This document shows positions 18,661 to 27,000 of a stretch of DNA of 64,000 nucleotides, one piece after another. The number at the start of each line of letters is the position of its first letter. Position 1 is the first letter of the stretch. The notes below the pieces were generated by a model, which was given only the letters and a program-made list of their open reading frames with translations, searched no databases and was not told the DNA's origin. The translations under genes and the position numbers were made by a program. The stretch covers positions 6,386,001 to 6,450,000 of the forward strand of contig NZ_CP018082.1 in NCBI RefSeq assembly GCF_001886715.1. Direction: 5' to 3'. The DNA comes from Nocardia mangyaensis (GTDB taxonomy: Bacteria; Actinomycetota; Actinomycetes; Mycobacteriales; Mycobacteriaceae).

Positions 18661-18800
18661 CCCGCACACACCAGAACCCAGTCCGCCATGACCGCACTCC
18701 CAACCCCGCACCCGCGACCCCGAGGAGCGGCGGCCACGCAGTGGCCGGTCGCGGCCGGGCCAGGGGCCGCGGCTCGAGCGCGCCAGCGCTCCGAAAGCAC
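18661..18800 (-). repeat. Dispersed intergenic repeat, copy B (inverted relative to copy A)
   Basis: Read on the minus strand, this block reproduces the two ends of copy A: GAGCGCTGGCGCGCTCGAG plus CGCGGCCCC, then CCCGGCCGCGACCGGCC, CGCTCCTCGGGGTCGCGG and GGAGTGCGGTCATGGCGG. It lacks the ~70-bp insert and the tandem tail. It fills the gap between the divergent dehydrogenase and pgi genes and makes the pgi frame appear open too far upstream. Confidence 0.8.
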
Positions 18801-18815
18801 GGTACCGTGGCCAGC

Positions 18816-20453
18816 GTGAGCAGCGACATCACCGCGTCGGCGGCCTGGCAGGCACTGCACGATGATCACCGCAAGGTCGCACCACGTCATCTCAGGGAAC
18901 TGTTCGCCGAGGATCCGGCGCGCGGCCGTGAGCTGACGCTGCAGGTGGCCGATCTGCACATCGACTACAGCAAACACCGGGTGACCCGCGAAACCCTGCG
19001 TCTACTGGTCGATCTCGCGCGCACGGCGGGCGTGCCGGAGCATCGCGACCAGATGTTTTCGGGCGAGCACATCAACACCTCCGAGGACCGCGCGGTCGGG
19101 CACATCGCGCTCCGGCTGCCGGTGGGCGATCAGCTCGAGATCGACGGCACCGACGCCGACGCCGAGGTGCACGACGTTCTGCGCCGGATGGGCGAGTTCG
19201 CCGATTCGGTGCGCTCGGGTGAGTGGCGCGGCGCGACCGGTGAGGGCATCAGGACCGTCGTGAACATCGGGATCGGCGGCTCGGATCTGGGCCCCGACAT
19301 GGTGTATCGCGCGCTGCGCCATTACGCCGACGCCGAGATCGAGGCCAGGTTCGTCTCCAATGTCGACCCGGCCGATCTGGTCGCCAAGCTCGCCGGGCTC
19401 GACCCCGCGACGACGCTGTTCATCGTCGCGTCCAAGACGTTCTCGACGTTGGAGACGCTGACCAACGCGACGGCGGCCCGACGTTGGCTGGTCGCCGCGC
19501 TGGGTACCGACGCGGTCGCCAAGCATTTCGTCGCGGTCTCGACCAACGCGGAACGGGTGGCCGAGTTCGGGATCGATACCGCGAACATGTTCGGCTTCTG
19601 GGACTGGGTGGGTGGCCGCTACTCGGTCGACTCGGCGATCGGCCTGTCGGTGATGGTGACCATCGGCAAGGAGCGGTTCGGCGAGTTCCTCAGCGGAATG
19701 CACGCTGTCGACCGGCATTTCGCCACCGCGCCACTGGCCGAGAACGGACCGGTCCTGCTGGCTCTGCTCGGCGTCTGGTATTCGAACTTCTTCGGCGCGG
19801 AATCACGTGCGGTGCTGCCGTATTCGAACGATCTGGCCCGATTCCCCGCCTATCTGCAGCAATTGACGATGGAGTCCAACGGCAAGTCGGTGCGCGCCGA
19901 CGGCACGCCGGTGACCTCCTCGACCGGCGAGATCTTCTGGGGCGAACCGGGGACCAACGGTCAGCACGCCTTCTATCAGCTGCTGCATCAGGGCACCCGC
20001 CTGATTCCCGCCGATTTCCTCGGCTTCGCCAAGTCCACCGACGACCTGCCGACCCGCGACGGCACCGGCAGCATGCACGACATCCTGATGAGCAACCTGT
20101 TCGCCCAGACCAAGGTGCTGGCCTTCGGCAAGACCGCCGAGGAGATCGCCGCCGAGGGCACCGATCCGACGTTGGTGCCGCACAAGGTGATGCCCGGCAA
20201 CCGGCCGAGCACCACGATTCTGGCACCGGAGCTCACCCCGTCGACGGTGGGTCAGCTGATCGCGCTCTATGAGCACCAGGTGTTCGTCGAGGGCACCATC
20301 TGGGGTATCGACAGCTTCGACCAGTGGGGTGTGGAGCTGGGCAAGCAACAGGCACTCGCGCTGGCGCCGCTGCTGAGTTCGGCGAACGAGCCCGCCTCGG
20401 CCGGTGATTCGTCGACCGACGCGCTCATCGAGTGGTATCGGGCGAATCGCTGA
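18816..20453 (+). CDS. pgi: Glucose-6-phosphate isomerase
   Basis: A 545-residue enzyme interconverting glucose-6-phosphate and fructose-6-phosphate. Signature blocks are [45 protein letters not shown], and the catalytic region [16 protein letters not shown] with GELGKQ-like VELGKQQA near the end. The frame is open upstream to 18741, but that part lies in repeat copy B, so I choose the GTG at 18816 (residues [10 protein letters not shown] follow), giving a normal length; a GTG at 18807 is the alternative. No ribosome binding site is visible, so a leaderless or weak start is likely. Its end overlaps the convergent channel gene by 29 bp. Confidence 0.95.
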   Translation: MSSDITASAAWQALHDDHRKVAPRHLRELFAEDPARGRELTLQVADLHIDYSKHRVTRETLRLLVDLARTAGVPEHRDQMFSGEHINTSEDRAVGHIALRLPVGDQLEIDGTDADAEVHDVLRRMGEFADSVRSGEWRGATGEGIRTVVNIGIGGSDLGPDMVYRALRHYADAEIEARFVSNVDPADLVAKLAGLDPATTLFIVASKTFSTLETLTNATAARRWLVAALGTDAVAKHFVAVSTNAERVAEFGIDTANMFGFWDWVGGRYSVDSAIGLSVMVTIGKERFGEFLSGMHAVDRHFATAPLAENGPVLLALLGVWYSNFFGAESRAVLPYSNDLARFPAYLQQLTMESNGKSVRADGTPVTSSTGEIFWGEPGTNGQHAFYQLLHQGTRLIPADFLGFAKSTDDLPTRDGTGSMHDILMSNLFAQTKVLAFGKTAEEIAAEGTDPTLVPHKVMPGNRPSTTILAPELTPSTVGQLIALYEHQVFVEGTIWGIDSFDQWGVELGKQQALALAPLLSSANEPASAGDSSTDALIEWYRANR

Positions 20454-21003
20454 GATCCTCGACGTCGCGCCGAGCGCCCGCGGCGGCCTCGATGCGCCCG
20501 GTGACGCTGGTGGTGACGATGGTGAGCAGGGTGCCGAGGACGACCAGGTCGAAAACCACCTGCACCATCGTGGCGATCCGCGCCACCTGACCCACGGCGT
20601 GTACATCGCCGTAACCGACGGTGCCGAGGGTCATCAGCGTGTAGTACAGCGCATCGGTTCGGGTGCTCAGACCCTCGAACTGTCCCGGCTGTAGTTGTTC
20701 GAGCCGGTAGTAGTACAGCGCGAACACCACGCAGACCACGCAGACGACCAGCAGTACCCCGTCGACGCGCCCGCCGGTCGAGGTCGGGGCCCGGAGAAAG
20801 TACTCGACTCGTCGCCACACCAACCAACCGAGACCGAGGACGCCGACGACGAAGGTGATCAGCCCGAGGGTTCGGCCCGGCCACGCGTCGAGGTTGTAGG
20901 CCCATGCGATCGGGACGCTGTAGTAGAACAGAAGCGCGCAGAGAGCCGCCGAGGCGTTTCGGAGCACATGCCCGGCCACCGGGAATCGCCGAGGTCGCGT
21001 CAT
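20425..21003 (-). CDS. Two-TM-type potassium channel family protein
   Basis: A 192-residue membrane protein with about four hydrophobic segments (residues ~12-30, 43-62, 82-98, 137-165) and a pore loop with the K+ selectivity filter TVGYGDV preceded by [12 protein letters not shown]. The last two segments and pore form the Ion_trans_2 unit; it should tetramerise. No regulatory RCK domain is attached. Its last codons overlap the end of pgi on the other strand. Gating signal is unknown. Confidence 0.85.
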   Translation of the reverse strand: MTRPRRFPVAGHVLRNASAALCALLFYYSVPIAWAYNLDAWPGRTLGLITFVVGVLGLGWLVWRRVEYFLRAPTSTGGRVDGVLLVVCVVCVVFALYYYRLEQLQPGQFEGLSTRTDALYYTLMTLGTVGYGDVHAVGQVARIATMVQVVFDLVVLGTLLTIVTTSVTGRIEAAAGARRDVEDLSDSPDTTR

Positions 21004-21063
21004 CGGTCCATGATGGCCGGTTCCGCACCGATCGGGTGGCGCACGCGCCGAGCGGGGGTGCGC

Positions 21064-21732
21064 TCAGTGAACCAGGTAGCCGTCGCCGACCGCGGTGAGG
21101 ATCTCATCGGCGCGGGGTCGGCTCGCGGCGACGAGGTCGGCGTTGCGCAGATCGCTGTGAGCGACTTTCGCGCTGGCTTCGGCGCGCGTGCGAGCACCGG
21201 CGAGGTGCCGGTCGAGGAGCCGGTCGGTGAGCACCGCACGCGGCGCGTCGAGATACCAGCACGCGTCGAGCAGGCCGCGCACTGCCGCCCAACCGGGCGC
21301 CTGCTCGTCGGTCAGCAGCAGATAGTTGCCCTCGATGACGACGATCTGTTCGTCGCGAACGACCACCCCGCCCTCGGTGGGTTCGTCGATCGCCCGATCG
21401 AACAGGGGCCACGGCACCGGTTCACCCACCGGCGTCTGCCGAAGCAACCGCAGGTCGGCGACGAATCCGGCGGCGTCGAAGGTGTCCGGCTCACCCTTGC
21501 GCGCCAGTGCGCCCCGCGCCCGCAGCACCTCGTTGCGCAGGTGGTATCCATCCATCGGCGCGACGACCGCCGCCCGCCCAGCACGGGTGAGCTCGGTGCG
21601 CAGCCGCTGCGCCAGCGTCGATTTGCCCGCACCAGGCGGCCCCGCGATACCGAGCAGGTAGCGCTGCGCGGTGACCGCCGGAACCGACCTGGCCAGTTCG
21701 GCCACAGACAGCAAGCCGCTCGCCCGGTTCAT
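21064..21732 (-). CDS. Nucleoside/nucleotide kinase family P-loop protein
   Basis: A 222-residue P-loop kinase of the uridine-kinase/pantothenate-kinase-like group. Walker A is GIAGPPGAGKSTLA (about 29-42), then VVAPMDGYHL and the VVIEGNYLLL strand before the lid region; LDAPRAVLTDRLLDRHL is the usual Arg-rich segment. Members phosphorylate small metabolites such as nucleosides or sugars; the exact substrate cannot be read from the sequence. It stands alone between the channel and the acyl-CoA dehydrogenase gene, 40 bp from the latter and possibly at the end of the same transcript. Confidence 0.82.
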   Translation of the reverse strand: MNRASGLLSVAELARSVPAVTAQRYLLGIAGPPGAGKSTLAQRLRTELTRAGRAAVVAPMDGYHLRNEVLRARGALARKGEPDTFDAAGFVADLRLLRQTPVGEPVPWPLFDRAIDEPTEGGVVVRDEQIVVIEGNYLLLTDEQAPGWAAVRGLLDACWYLDAPRAVLTDRLLDRHLAGARTRAEASAKVAHSDLRNADLVAASRPRADEILTAVGDGYLVH

Positions 21733-21772
21733 CGACCCAGCCTATCGAGATGCTCACCAGAGGTACGGTGAC

Positions 21773-23401
21773 TCAGCTCGGGTCGACGAATCCCCGCTCG
21801 AGGATCGCACCGGTATCGACACCGACCGGCAACGTACCGAAGGCGATCCCCCAGTCTCCACTGAGCCGGGTGGCGCAGAAGGCGTCGGCGACGGCCGAGT
21901 GCCCGTGGCGCACCAGCTGCGCGCCCTGCAGCACCAGCGCCATCAGTTCCACCACGCGCCGCGCCCGGTACTCGATGTCGGACAGGTCGGTGAGTTCCTT
22001 GCCGACCCGGTCGATCGCGTCGTCCAGGCGCGGGTCGGCGCCGCGCGCGCGGCCGACCTCGGCGAAGTAGGCCTCGACCGTCTCGGGCTGACGTCCCATG
22101 GCGCGCAACGCGTCCAGCGCGGCCACATTGCCCGAGCCCTCCCAGATCGACATGAGCGGCGCCTCGCGGTACAGCCGTGGCATCCCCGATTCCTCGGCAT
22201 ATCCATTGCCGCCCAGGCATTCCAGCGCCTCGGCCGCGTGTGACGGGGCGCGCTTGCACACCCAGTACTTGGTGATGGCCAGCGCGATCCGGCGCAGCGC
22301 CGCCTCACTCGGATCGCTGCCCGCCCGGTCGGTGGCACCGGCCAGCCGCATCATCACCGTGGTCGCGGCATCGGACTCGACGAGCAGATCGGCGAGCACA
22401 TTGCGCATCGCGGGCTGGTCGATCAGCTTGGCGCCGAACGCTTCTCGATGCCGTGCGTGGTGCACCGCGGTGACCGCGCCGAGGCGCATGCCGGTGGCCG
22501 AACCGATCACGCAGTCCAGCCGGGTCATGTTGACCATCTCGATGATCGTCTTCACCCCCGCGCCCTCGGCGCCGACCAGCCAGCCGGTGGCGTTCTCGTA
22601 TTCGATCTCCGAGGACGCGTTCGACTTGTTGCCCAGTTTGTCCTTGAGGCGCTGGATGCGGATCGGATTGCGGGTGCCGTCGGGCAGCACGCGCGGCAGC
22701 AGGAAGCACGACAGACCGCCGGGCGCCTGGGCCAGGGTCAGGAACATGTCCGACATCGGCGCCGAGGTGAACCACTTGTGCCCGACGACGCGGTAGGAGC
22801 CATCGGGCTGCGGCGCGGCCGTGGTGGTGTTGGCCCGCACATCCGAGCCGCCCTGCTTCTCGGTCATCGACATCCCGGCGATGAGCCCGGCCTTGGTGGA
22901 GGGTTCGCGCAGCCCGAAATCGTAGGTGCGCGAACCGAGCAGTGGTTCGAAGCGAGCGGCGAGTTCGGGATTGTGGCGCAGCGCGGGCACCACCGCGTAG
23001 GTCATCGAGATCGGACACATGTGCCCGGCGTCGGCGGCGCCCCAGGTGTAGAACTTGGCAGCGCGGGCGGTGTGCGCGCCGGGACGCTCGTCGAGCCACG
23101 GCGATCCGTGCAGGCCGTGTTCGACCGCGACAGTCATCAGGTCGTGCCAGTGCGGATGGAACTCCACCTCGTCGACTCGATGCCCCCAGCGGTCGTGGGT
23201 GTGCAGCACCGGCGGGTACTCGTTGGCCAGCCGGCCCCACTCTTGCGCGGCGAAACCTCCTGCGAGCGCGCCGAGTTCACGCACCTCCGCCTCGGCCCAG
23301 CCCGCGCCTTCGCGGTGCAGGCCCTCGAGCAGCGCCGGATTGCGCGCGGCGTCGAAGGGGACGAGCGGCGGGACCTGGTTGAACACCTCATGGGTCAGCA
23401 T
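21773..23401 (-). CDS. AidB-like acyl-CoA dehydrogenase family protein
   Basis: A 542-residue flavoprotein of the AidB / isovaleryl-CoA-dehydrogenase-like class. Marks include FGLREPSTKAGLIAGMSMTEKQGGSDVRAN (FAD region), GHKWFTSAPMSDMFLTLAQ, LKDKLGNKSNASSEIEYENATGWLVG, the substrate-base region and ECLGGNGYAEESGMPRLYREAPLMSIWEGSGNV. AidB proteins bind DNA and FAD and are linked to alkylation damage, but many actinobacterial relatives are only lipid-type dehydrogenases. The ATG at 23401 has a GAAGGAG site 9 nt upstream. It follows the TetR gene by 18 bp and is surely co-regulated with it. Confidence 0.9.
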   Translation of the reverse strand: MLTHEVFNQVPPLVPFDAARNPALLEGLHREGAGWAEAEVRELGALAGGFAAQEWGRLANEYPPVLHTHDRWGHRVDEVEFHPHWHDLMTVAVEHGLHGSPWLDERPGAHTARAAKFYTWGAADAGHMCPISMTYAVVPALRHNPELAARFEPLLGSRTYDFGLREPSTKAGLIAGMSMTEKQGGSDVRANTTTAAPQPDGSYRVVGHKWFTSAPMSDMFLTLAQAPGGLSCFLLPRVLPDGTRNPIRIQRLKDKLGNKSNASSEIEYENATGWLVGAEGAGVKTIIEMVNMTRLDCVIGSATGMRLGAVTAVHHARHREAFGAKLIDQPAMRNVLADLLVESDAATTVMMRLAGATDRAGSDPSEAALRRIALAITKYWVCKRAPSHAAEALECLGGNGYAEESGMPRLYREAPLMSIWEGSGNVAALDALRAMGRQPETVEAYFAEVGRARGADPRLDDAIDRVGKELTDLSDIEYRARRVVELMALVLQGAQLVRHGHSAVADAFCATRLSGDWGIAFGTLPVGVDTGAILERGFVDPS

Positions 23402-23419
23402 TGACGACAACTCCTTCGA

Positions 23420-24025
23420 CTACGACGATTCCGGGCGCACGCCCAGCGCGCGCACGGCGAAAGCGACCAATTCGGGGACGACGGTCTCGGCGTGCGGCGC
23501 GGCGACCAGCGGGCCGACCAGCACTTCACCGATGGCGCCGACGAGCGCGGCGGCACTGAGGCCCGAGTCCTGCGCGGGTAGCACGCCCTGGGCGACTCCG
23601 TGCGCGATCGCGGTCTCGAACGAGGCGGCGAAGGCGCGCCGGAATTCCAGGCGCTGCGCGTCGACGCCGGGGTCGACCGGCTCGGCCAGCAGCACGTAGG
23701 CCAGTTTCGGGTTCTTGAGCGCGCGTCCGGCGAAGGTCTCCACCGCCGCGGTGACCCGCTCGAGCACGTCACCGTCGGCCACCGCGGCGCGGACCGCGTC
23801 GACCTCGCGGGCGACCACCGTCTCGAAGACCGCGGCGACCAGCGCGGCTTTGTTCTCGAACTGCTTGTAGACCGTTCCCGTCGCGATTCCGGCCTGCGAA
23901 GCGACGGCGGCCATCGACAATCCGGCGAACCCGTCCCGGGACAGCACCGCGGTGGCACCCTGCACGATCAGCGCGCGTTGCGCGTCGAGCCGGGCCTGAA
24001 CAGCCGGGGTCCTGCGGTACACCAT
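23420..24025 (-). CDS. TetR/AcrR family regulator of the acyl-CoA dehydrogenase/crotonase region
   Basis: A 201-residue regulator with an N-terminal helix-turn-helix (about 20-65: GATAVLSRDGFAGLSMAAVASQAGIATGTVYKQFENKAALVAAVF) and a helical ligand-binding domain. It is the first gene of an operon with the dehydrogenase and is divergent from the crotonase gene, with a palindromic candidate operator between them. An acyl-CoA-type ligand would fit the neighbours; this is an inference. Confidence 0.92.
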   Translation of the reverse strand: MVYRRTPAVQARLDAQRALIVQGATAVLSRDGFAGLSMAAVASQAGIATGTVYKQFENKAALVAAVFETVVAREVDAVRAAVADGDVLERVTAAVETFAGRALKNPKLAYVLLAEPVDPGVDAQRLEFRRAFAASFETAIAHGVAQGVLPAQDSGLSAAALVGAIGEVLVGPLVAAPHAETVVPELVAFAVRALGVRPESS

Positions 24026-24033
24026 GCGAAGAA

Positions 24034-24050
24034 GTGAACCACTGATTCAC
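24034..24050. promoter_or_regulatory. Candidate TetR operator
   Basis: Inverted repeat GTGAA-N7-TTCAC in the 61-bp gap between the TetR gene and the divergent crotonase gene, 8 bp from the TetR start. It could control both directions. Confidence 0.55.
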
Positions 24051-24086
24051 CGCTTCACGCAAGAGCCGGAGCCGTATGGTCGAGAC

Positions 24087-24854
24087 ATGGCCGTACGAGT
24101 CGAACACGCGGGTCCGATCACCACGGTGATCCTGGACCGCCCACATGCCCGCAATGCCGTCGACGGCCCGACCGCACGCGCGCTGGCCGACGCCTTCCGG
24201 GCCTTCGACGCCGATCCGACCGCCGCGGTGGCGGTGCTGTGGGGCGAACACGGCACCTTCTGCTCGGGCGCGGACCTCAAGGCCCTCGGCACCGAGACCA
24301 GCAACCAGGCCACCGTCGACGGCGACGGCCCGATGGGTCCCACCCGCATGCGGCTGTCCAAGCCGGTGATCGCGGCCGTCTCCGGCTACGCGGTGGCCGG
24401 TGGGCTGGAACTGGCGCTGTGGTGCGATCTGCGCGTCGCCGAGCAGGACGCCACCTTCGGCGTGTTCTGCCGCCGCTGGGGTGTGCCGCTGATCGACGGC
24501 GGCACCGTGCGACTGCCGCGCATCGTCGGCGAGGGCAGGGCGCTGGACATGATCCTGACCGGCAGGGCGGTGAGCGCGCCCGAGGCACTGCAGATGGGCC
24601 TGGTCACCCGCGTCGTCCCCACCGGCGACGCCCGCCGCGTCGCCGAGGAGATCGCCGGGCAGCTGGCCGCGCTCCCGCAGACCTGCCTGCGGACCGATCG
24701 CGCCGCGCTGTTCGACCAGTACGGACACACCGAAGAAGAGGCGCTTCGCATCGAGTTCGAGCACGGCATGACGGCGCTGACCGGTGGCGCGCTCGACGGC
24801 GCCGCCCGATTCGCCGCGGGCGCCGGCCGCAGCGGGAGCCCCGACCCCCGCTGA
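24087..24854 (+). CDS. Enoyl-CoA hydratase/isomerase (crotonase) family protein
   Basis: A 255-residue crotonase-fold protein acting on acyl-CoA thioesters. It has the oxyanion-hole segments GTFCSGADLKAL and AAVSGYAVAGGLELALWCDLRVAEQDATFGVFCRRWGVPLIDGGTVRLPRIVG. The two glutamates of true hydratases are not obvious (the second position lies in the GVPLIDGG stretch), so isomerase or hydrolase chemistry is also possible. The ATG at 24087 gives the usual N-terminus (AVRVEHAGPITTVILDRP). Its stop overlaps the start of the acyltransferase gene, so both are translated together. Confidence 0.88.
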   Translation: MAVRVEHAGPITTVILDRPHARNAVDGPTARALADAFRAFDADPTAAVAVLWGEHGTFCSGADLKALGTETSNQATVDGDGPMGPTRMRLSKPVIAAVSGYAVAGGLELALWCDLRVAEQDATFGVFCRRWGVPLIDGGTVRLPRIVGEGRALDMILTGRAVSAPEALQMGLVTRVVPTGDARRVAEEIAGQLAALPQTCLRTDRAALFDQYGHTEEEALRIEFEHGMTALTGGALDGAARFAAGAGRSGSPDPR

Positions 24855-26119
24855 TGGACCGGCTCACCGTCGTCGACGAGATCTTCCTGCGCACCCACCG
24901 CGGGATGGGCACCCCCATCGCCCTGCAAGGGCTGTGGCGGATCACCGACGCGATGGAACCCACACTGCTGCAGGCCATTCACGAGCAGCTGCGGGTCGGC
25001 GCGCTGGGTCGCAGAGTGATCCGGCCACGCATTCCCGGCGCGCGCCGAGCGTGGCGACCCAACACCAGGGCCCACCCCCTCGACGTCGCCGCCGACCCGC
25101 TGCCCGAGCACGGCATCCTGCCATGGGCCGACGCCCTCGGCACCGACCTCGATCCCGAGTTCGGCCCCGGCTGGCGCCTGTCCGCCACGCCCCTGCACGA
25201 CGGCGGAACCGTTGTTGCCCTGACCTGTTCGCACGCCTTGGCCGACGCCCGCGGCCTGATCCATGCCGTCACCGCGGCCCTTGCCGAACTACGTCCGCAC
25301 GCTGGGGACCCCACGAGCGGCGACGCCCCGGACGCACCGCCCTCGCGCATCGAGTACGGCTGCCGGACAACGACATCGGATTGGTCCGATGCGATCTCCC
25401 AATGGACCACGATCATCACCGGCACTGCCCGCGCGCTGCGGCAGGGGATCCCGCGACCACCGGCGACCACGACACCCGAGCCCACGGCCGATCGTCTCGT
25501 CCACAGCACGCTGCTCACCTTCGACGCCGCCACGTGGGACCACACCGCCGCGACAGCCGGCGGAACCGCGAACAGCCTGTTCATCCATCTCGTCGCGAAG
25601 GTCCTGTGGGAGACCGGTTTTCCTGGAGAGCGGATCGCCGCGAGCCTGCCGGTGGACACCCGCGACGAACCCCGCGTCGACAACGACTTGGCCGTCACCG
25701 AGATCACCGTGAGCCGCGCCGACACCCCCGCGACCATTCGAGAGAAGGCACGCGCCGCCTATCAGCGACGGATGTCGAGCCCCGCCGGTCTACCCGAAGA
25801 GATCCTCCAGGTGGTCCCGGACCGCTGGGCGTACACGCTCAGCAAGGGCGCGGGTGAGCGAGACATCCTGTGCTCCAACATCGGATCACTGCCCGACAGC
25901 TTGCGCACGGTCGGCACCCACCACTGCGATCGCGTCGCCGCACGGGCCATTCACCCTGGCATCACCACATTTCCCCGCACCCGGCTCTCCGGCTACCTGT
26001 CCCGGCTCGGCGACACCTACACCCTGGCCCTGGTGAGCCTGGCAGGTGACCGCGAAACGCTCAGCGCCGCGACAGATCGAGCCTGCGAGGAACTCGGCAC
26101 GCGCCCGGATTCCTGGTGA
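24854..26119 (+). CDS. Condensation-fold acyltransferase
   Basis: A 421-residue protein of the CoA-dependent acyltransferase superfamily (condensation domain, PapA and wax-ester-synthase-like enzymes). The catalytic motif HxxxDxxG is present as HALADARG (about residues 126-133), and a second half follows with NSLFIHLVAKVL, AASLPVDTRDE and DILCSNIGSLP. These enzymes join an acyl-CoA or carrier-bound acyl group to an alcohol or amine. It starts in the stop codon of the crotonase gene, so it probably uses a product of that pathway. No carrier domain is attached. The substrate is unknown; lipid tailoring is my guess. Confidence 0.75.
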   Translation: MDRLTVVDEIFLRTHRGMGTPIALQGLWRITDAMEPTLLQAIHEQLRVGALGRRVIRPRIPGARRAWRPNTRAHPLDVAADPLPEHGILPWADALGTDLDPEFGPGWRLSATPLHDGGTVVALTCSHALADARGLIHAVTAALAELRPHAGDPTSGDAPDAPPSRIEYGCRTTTSDWSDAISQWTTIITGTARALRQGIPRPPATTTPEPTADRLVHSTLLTFDAATWDHTAATAGGTANSLFIHLVAKVLWETGFPGERIAASLPVDTRDEPRVDNDLAVTEITVSRADTPATIREKARAAYQRRMSSPAGLPEEILQVVPDRWAYTLSKGAGERDILCSNIGSLPDSLRTVGTHHCDRVAARAIHPGITTFPRTRLSGYLSRLGDTYTLALVSLAGDRETLSAATDRACEELGTRPDSW

Positions 26120-26153
26120 TCGCGCGCCCGGTCGAGCCGCCCCGTACCTGCGC

Positions 26154-26852
26154 TCAGGCCGCCACCATCCCGGTGAGCAGCGTTCGCAACGACCAGACGA
26201 ACTGGTCCACCGAATTCCACGCGGCGATCTCGTCGAGGTGCGCCGTCGTACGCGGCCAGCGCGCGGAGTCGATGTCGTCGAGCGCCGCGCGCCGCTGCCG
26301 AACCCGCTCGGATTCCGGTGGCAGCGGCGGCTTTCCGTCGGTCTCGGCCACGTCGAGGGCGACGGCTCCGAGCACCTGCACGAGCACCGAGTACACCCCG
26401 TGCGCTCGCGCCTGCGCGGGCAGCCCGCCCCGAGTCAGACAGGCCAACAGCGCCTCGCTGATATCGCGCGCCACCGGACCATCCGCCGCCGGACCGTCCA
26501 TCGGCCCCGACATCATCAGGGTGACGACCGCCGGATGCGCGAGCAGTTGGTCACGCATCCCGAGCGCGAACTGGATCACCGCGGCCGACCACTCCACTCC
26601 CGCATCCGACAGCGGCCCCACCGGCACTGCCGAGAGCACCCGCTCGATCACGGCCCGCTCCAGCTCGACCCGGCTGCCTGCCACGCTGGACACCGCGTCC
26701 GCCTCGACCCCGAGCCGCGCGGCCACAGCCCCGATCGACAACGCACTCGGCCCACCCGCATCGAGCAGCCCGAGCGCGGTGCCGACCACCTCGAACTCGG
26801 TGAACGCCCGCCCCGCCGAGCCCCGCCGACCTGCCGATTCAGCCTCCGACAT
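26154..26852 (-). CDS. TetR-like regulator with degenerate helix-turn-helix
   Basis: A 232-residue protein with TetR architecture. The N-terminal segment VGTALGLLDAGGPSALSIGAVAARLGVEADAVSSVAGSRVELERAV occupies the helix-turn-helix place, but the usual aromatic residue of the recognition helix (LYxH/VYxH) is replaced by Val/Ser/Ala. The C-terminal part is like that of TetR-C tetracyclin-repressor-type members. The ATG at 26852 gives the best start. It is convergent with the acyltransferase gene and stands alone. DNA-binding specificity is not predictable. Confidence 0.75.
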   Translation of the reverse strand: MSEAESAGRRGSAGRAFTEFEVVGTALGLLDAGGPSALSIGAVAARLGVEADAVSSVAGSRVELERAVIERVLSAVPVGPLSDAGVEWSAAVIQFALGMRDQLLAHPAVVTLMMSGPMDGPAADGPVARDISEALLACLTRGGLPAQARAHGVYSVLVQVLGAVALDVAETDGKPPLPPESERVRQRRAALDDIDSARWPRTTAHLDEIAAWNSVDQFVWSLRTLLTGMVAA

Positions 26853-27000
26853 GCCACGGACGCTACCCCGTGGAGCCACCGTCACCCGGTAACCCGCCGC
26901 GGCGCCACGGAGGCCCAATCACCACACCCGCGAAACCGTTCGCGGCGCACCCGAGCGCCGATCCGCTCCGGTGACACCGCCGGGCTCACGGGCCGTCCGC

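Noticed and set aside
18741..18815. Longer N-terminus for glucose-6-phosphate isomerase.
   Set aside because: These codons lie in the dispersed repeat; the enzyme has normal length from the GTG at 18816.
24239..24853. In-frame upstream extension of the condensation-fold acyltransferase.
   Set aside because: It overlaps the crotonase gene in another frame, is Arg/Pro-rich without structure, and the ATG in the crotonase stop codon is the natural coupled start.
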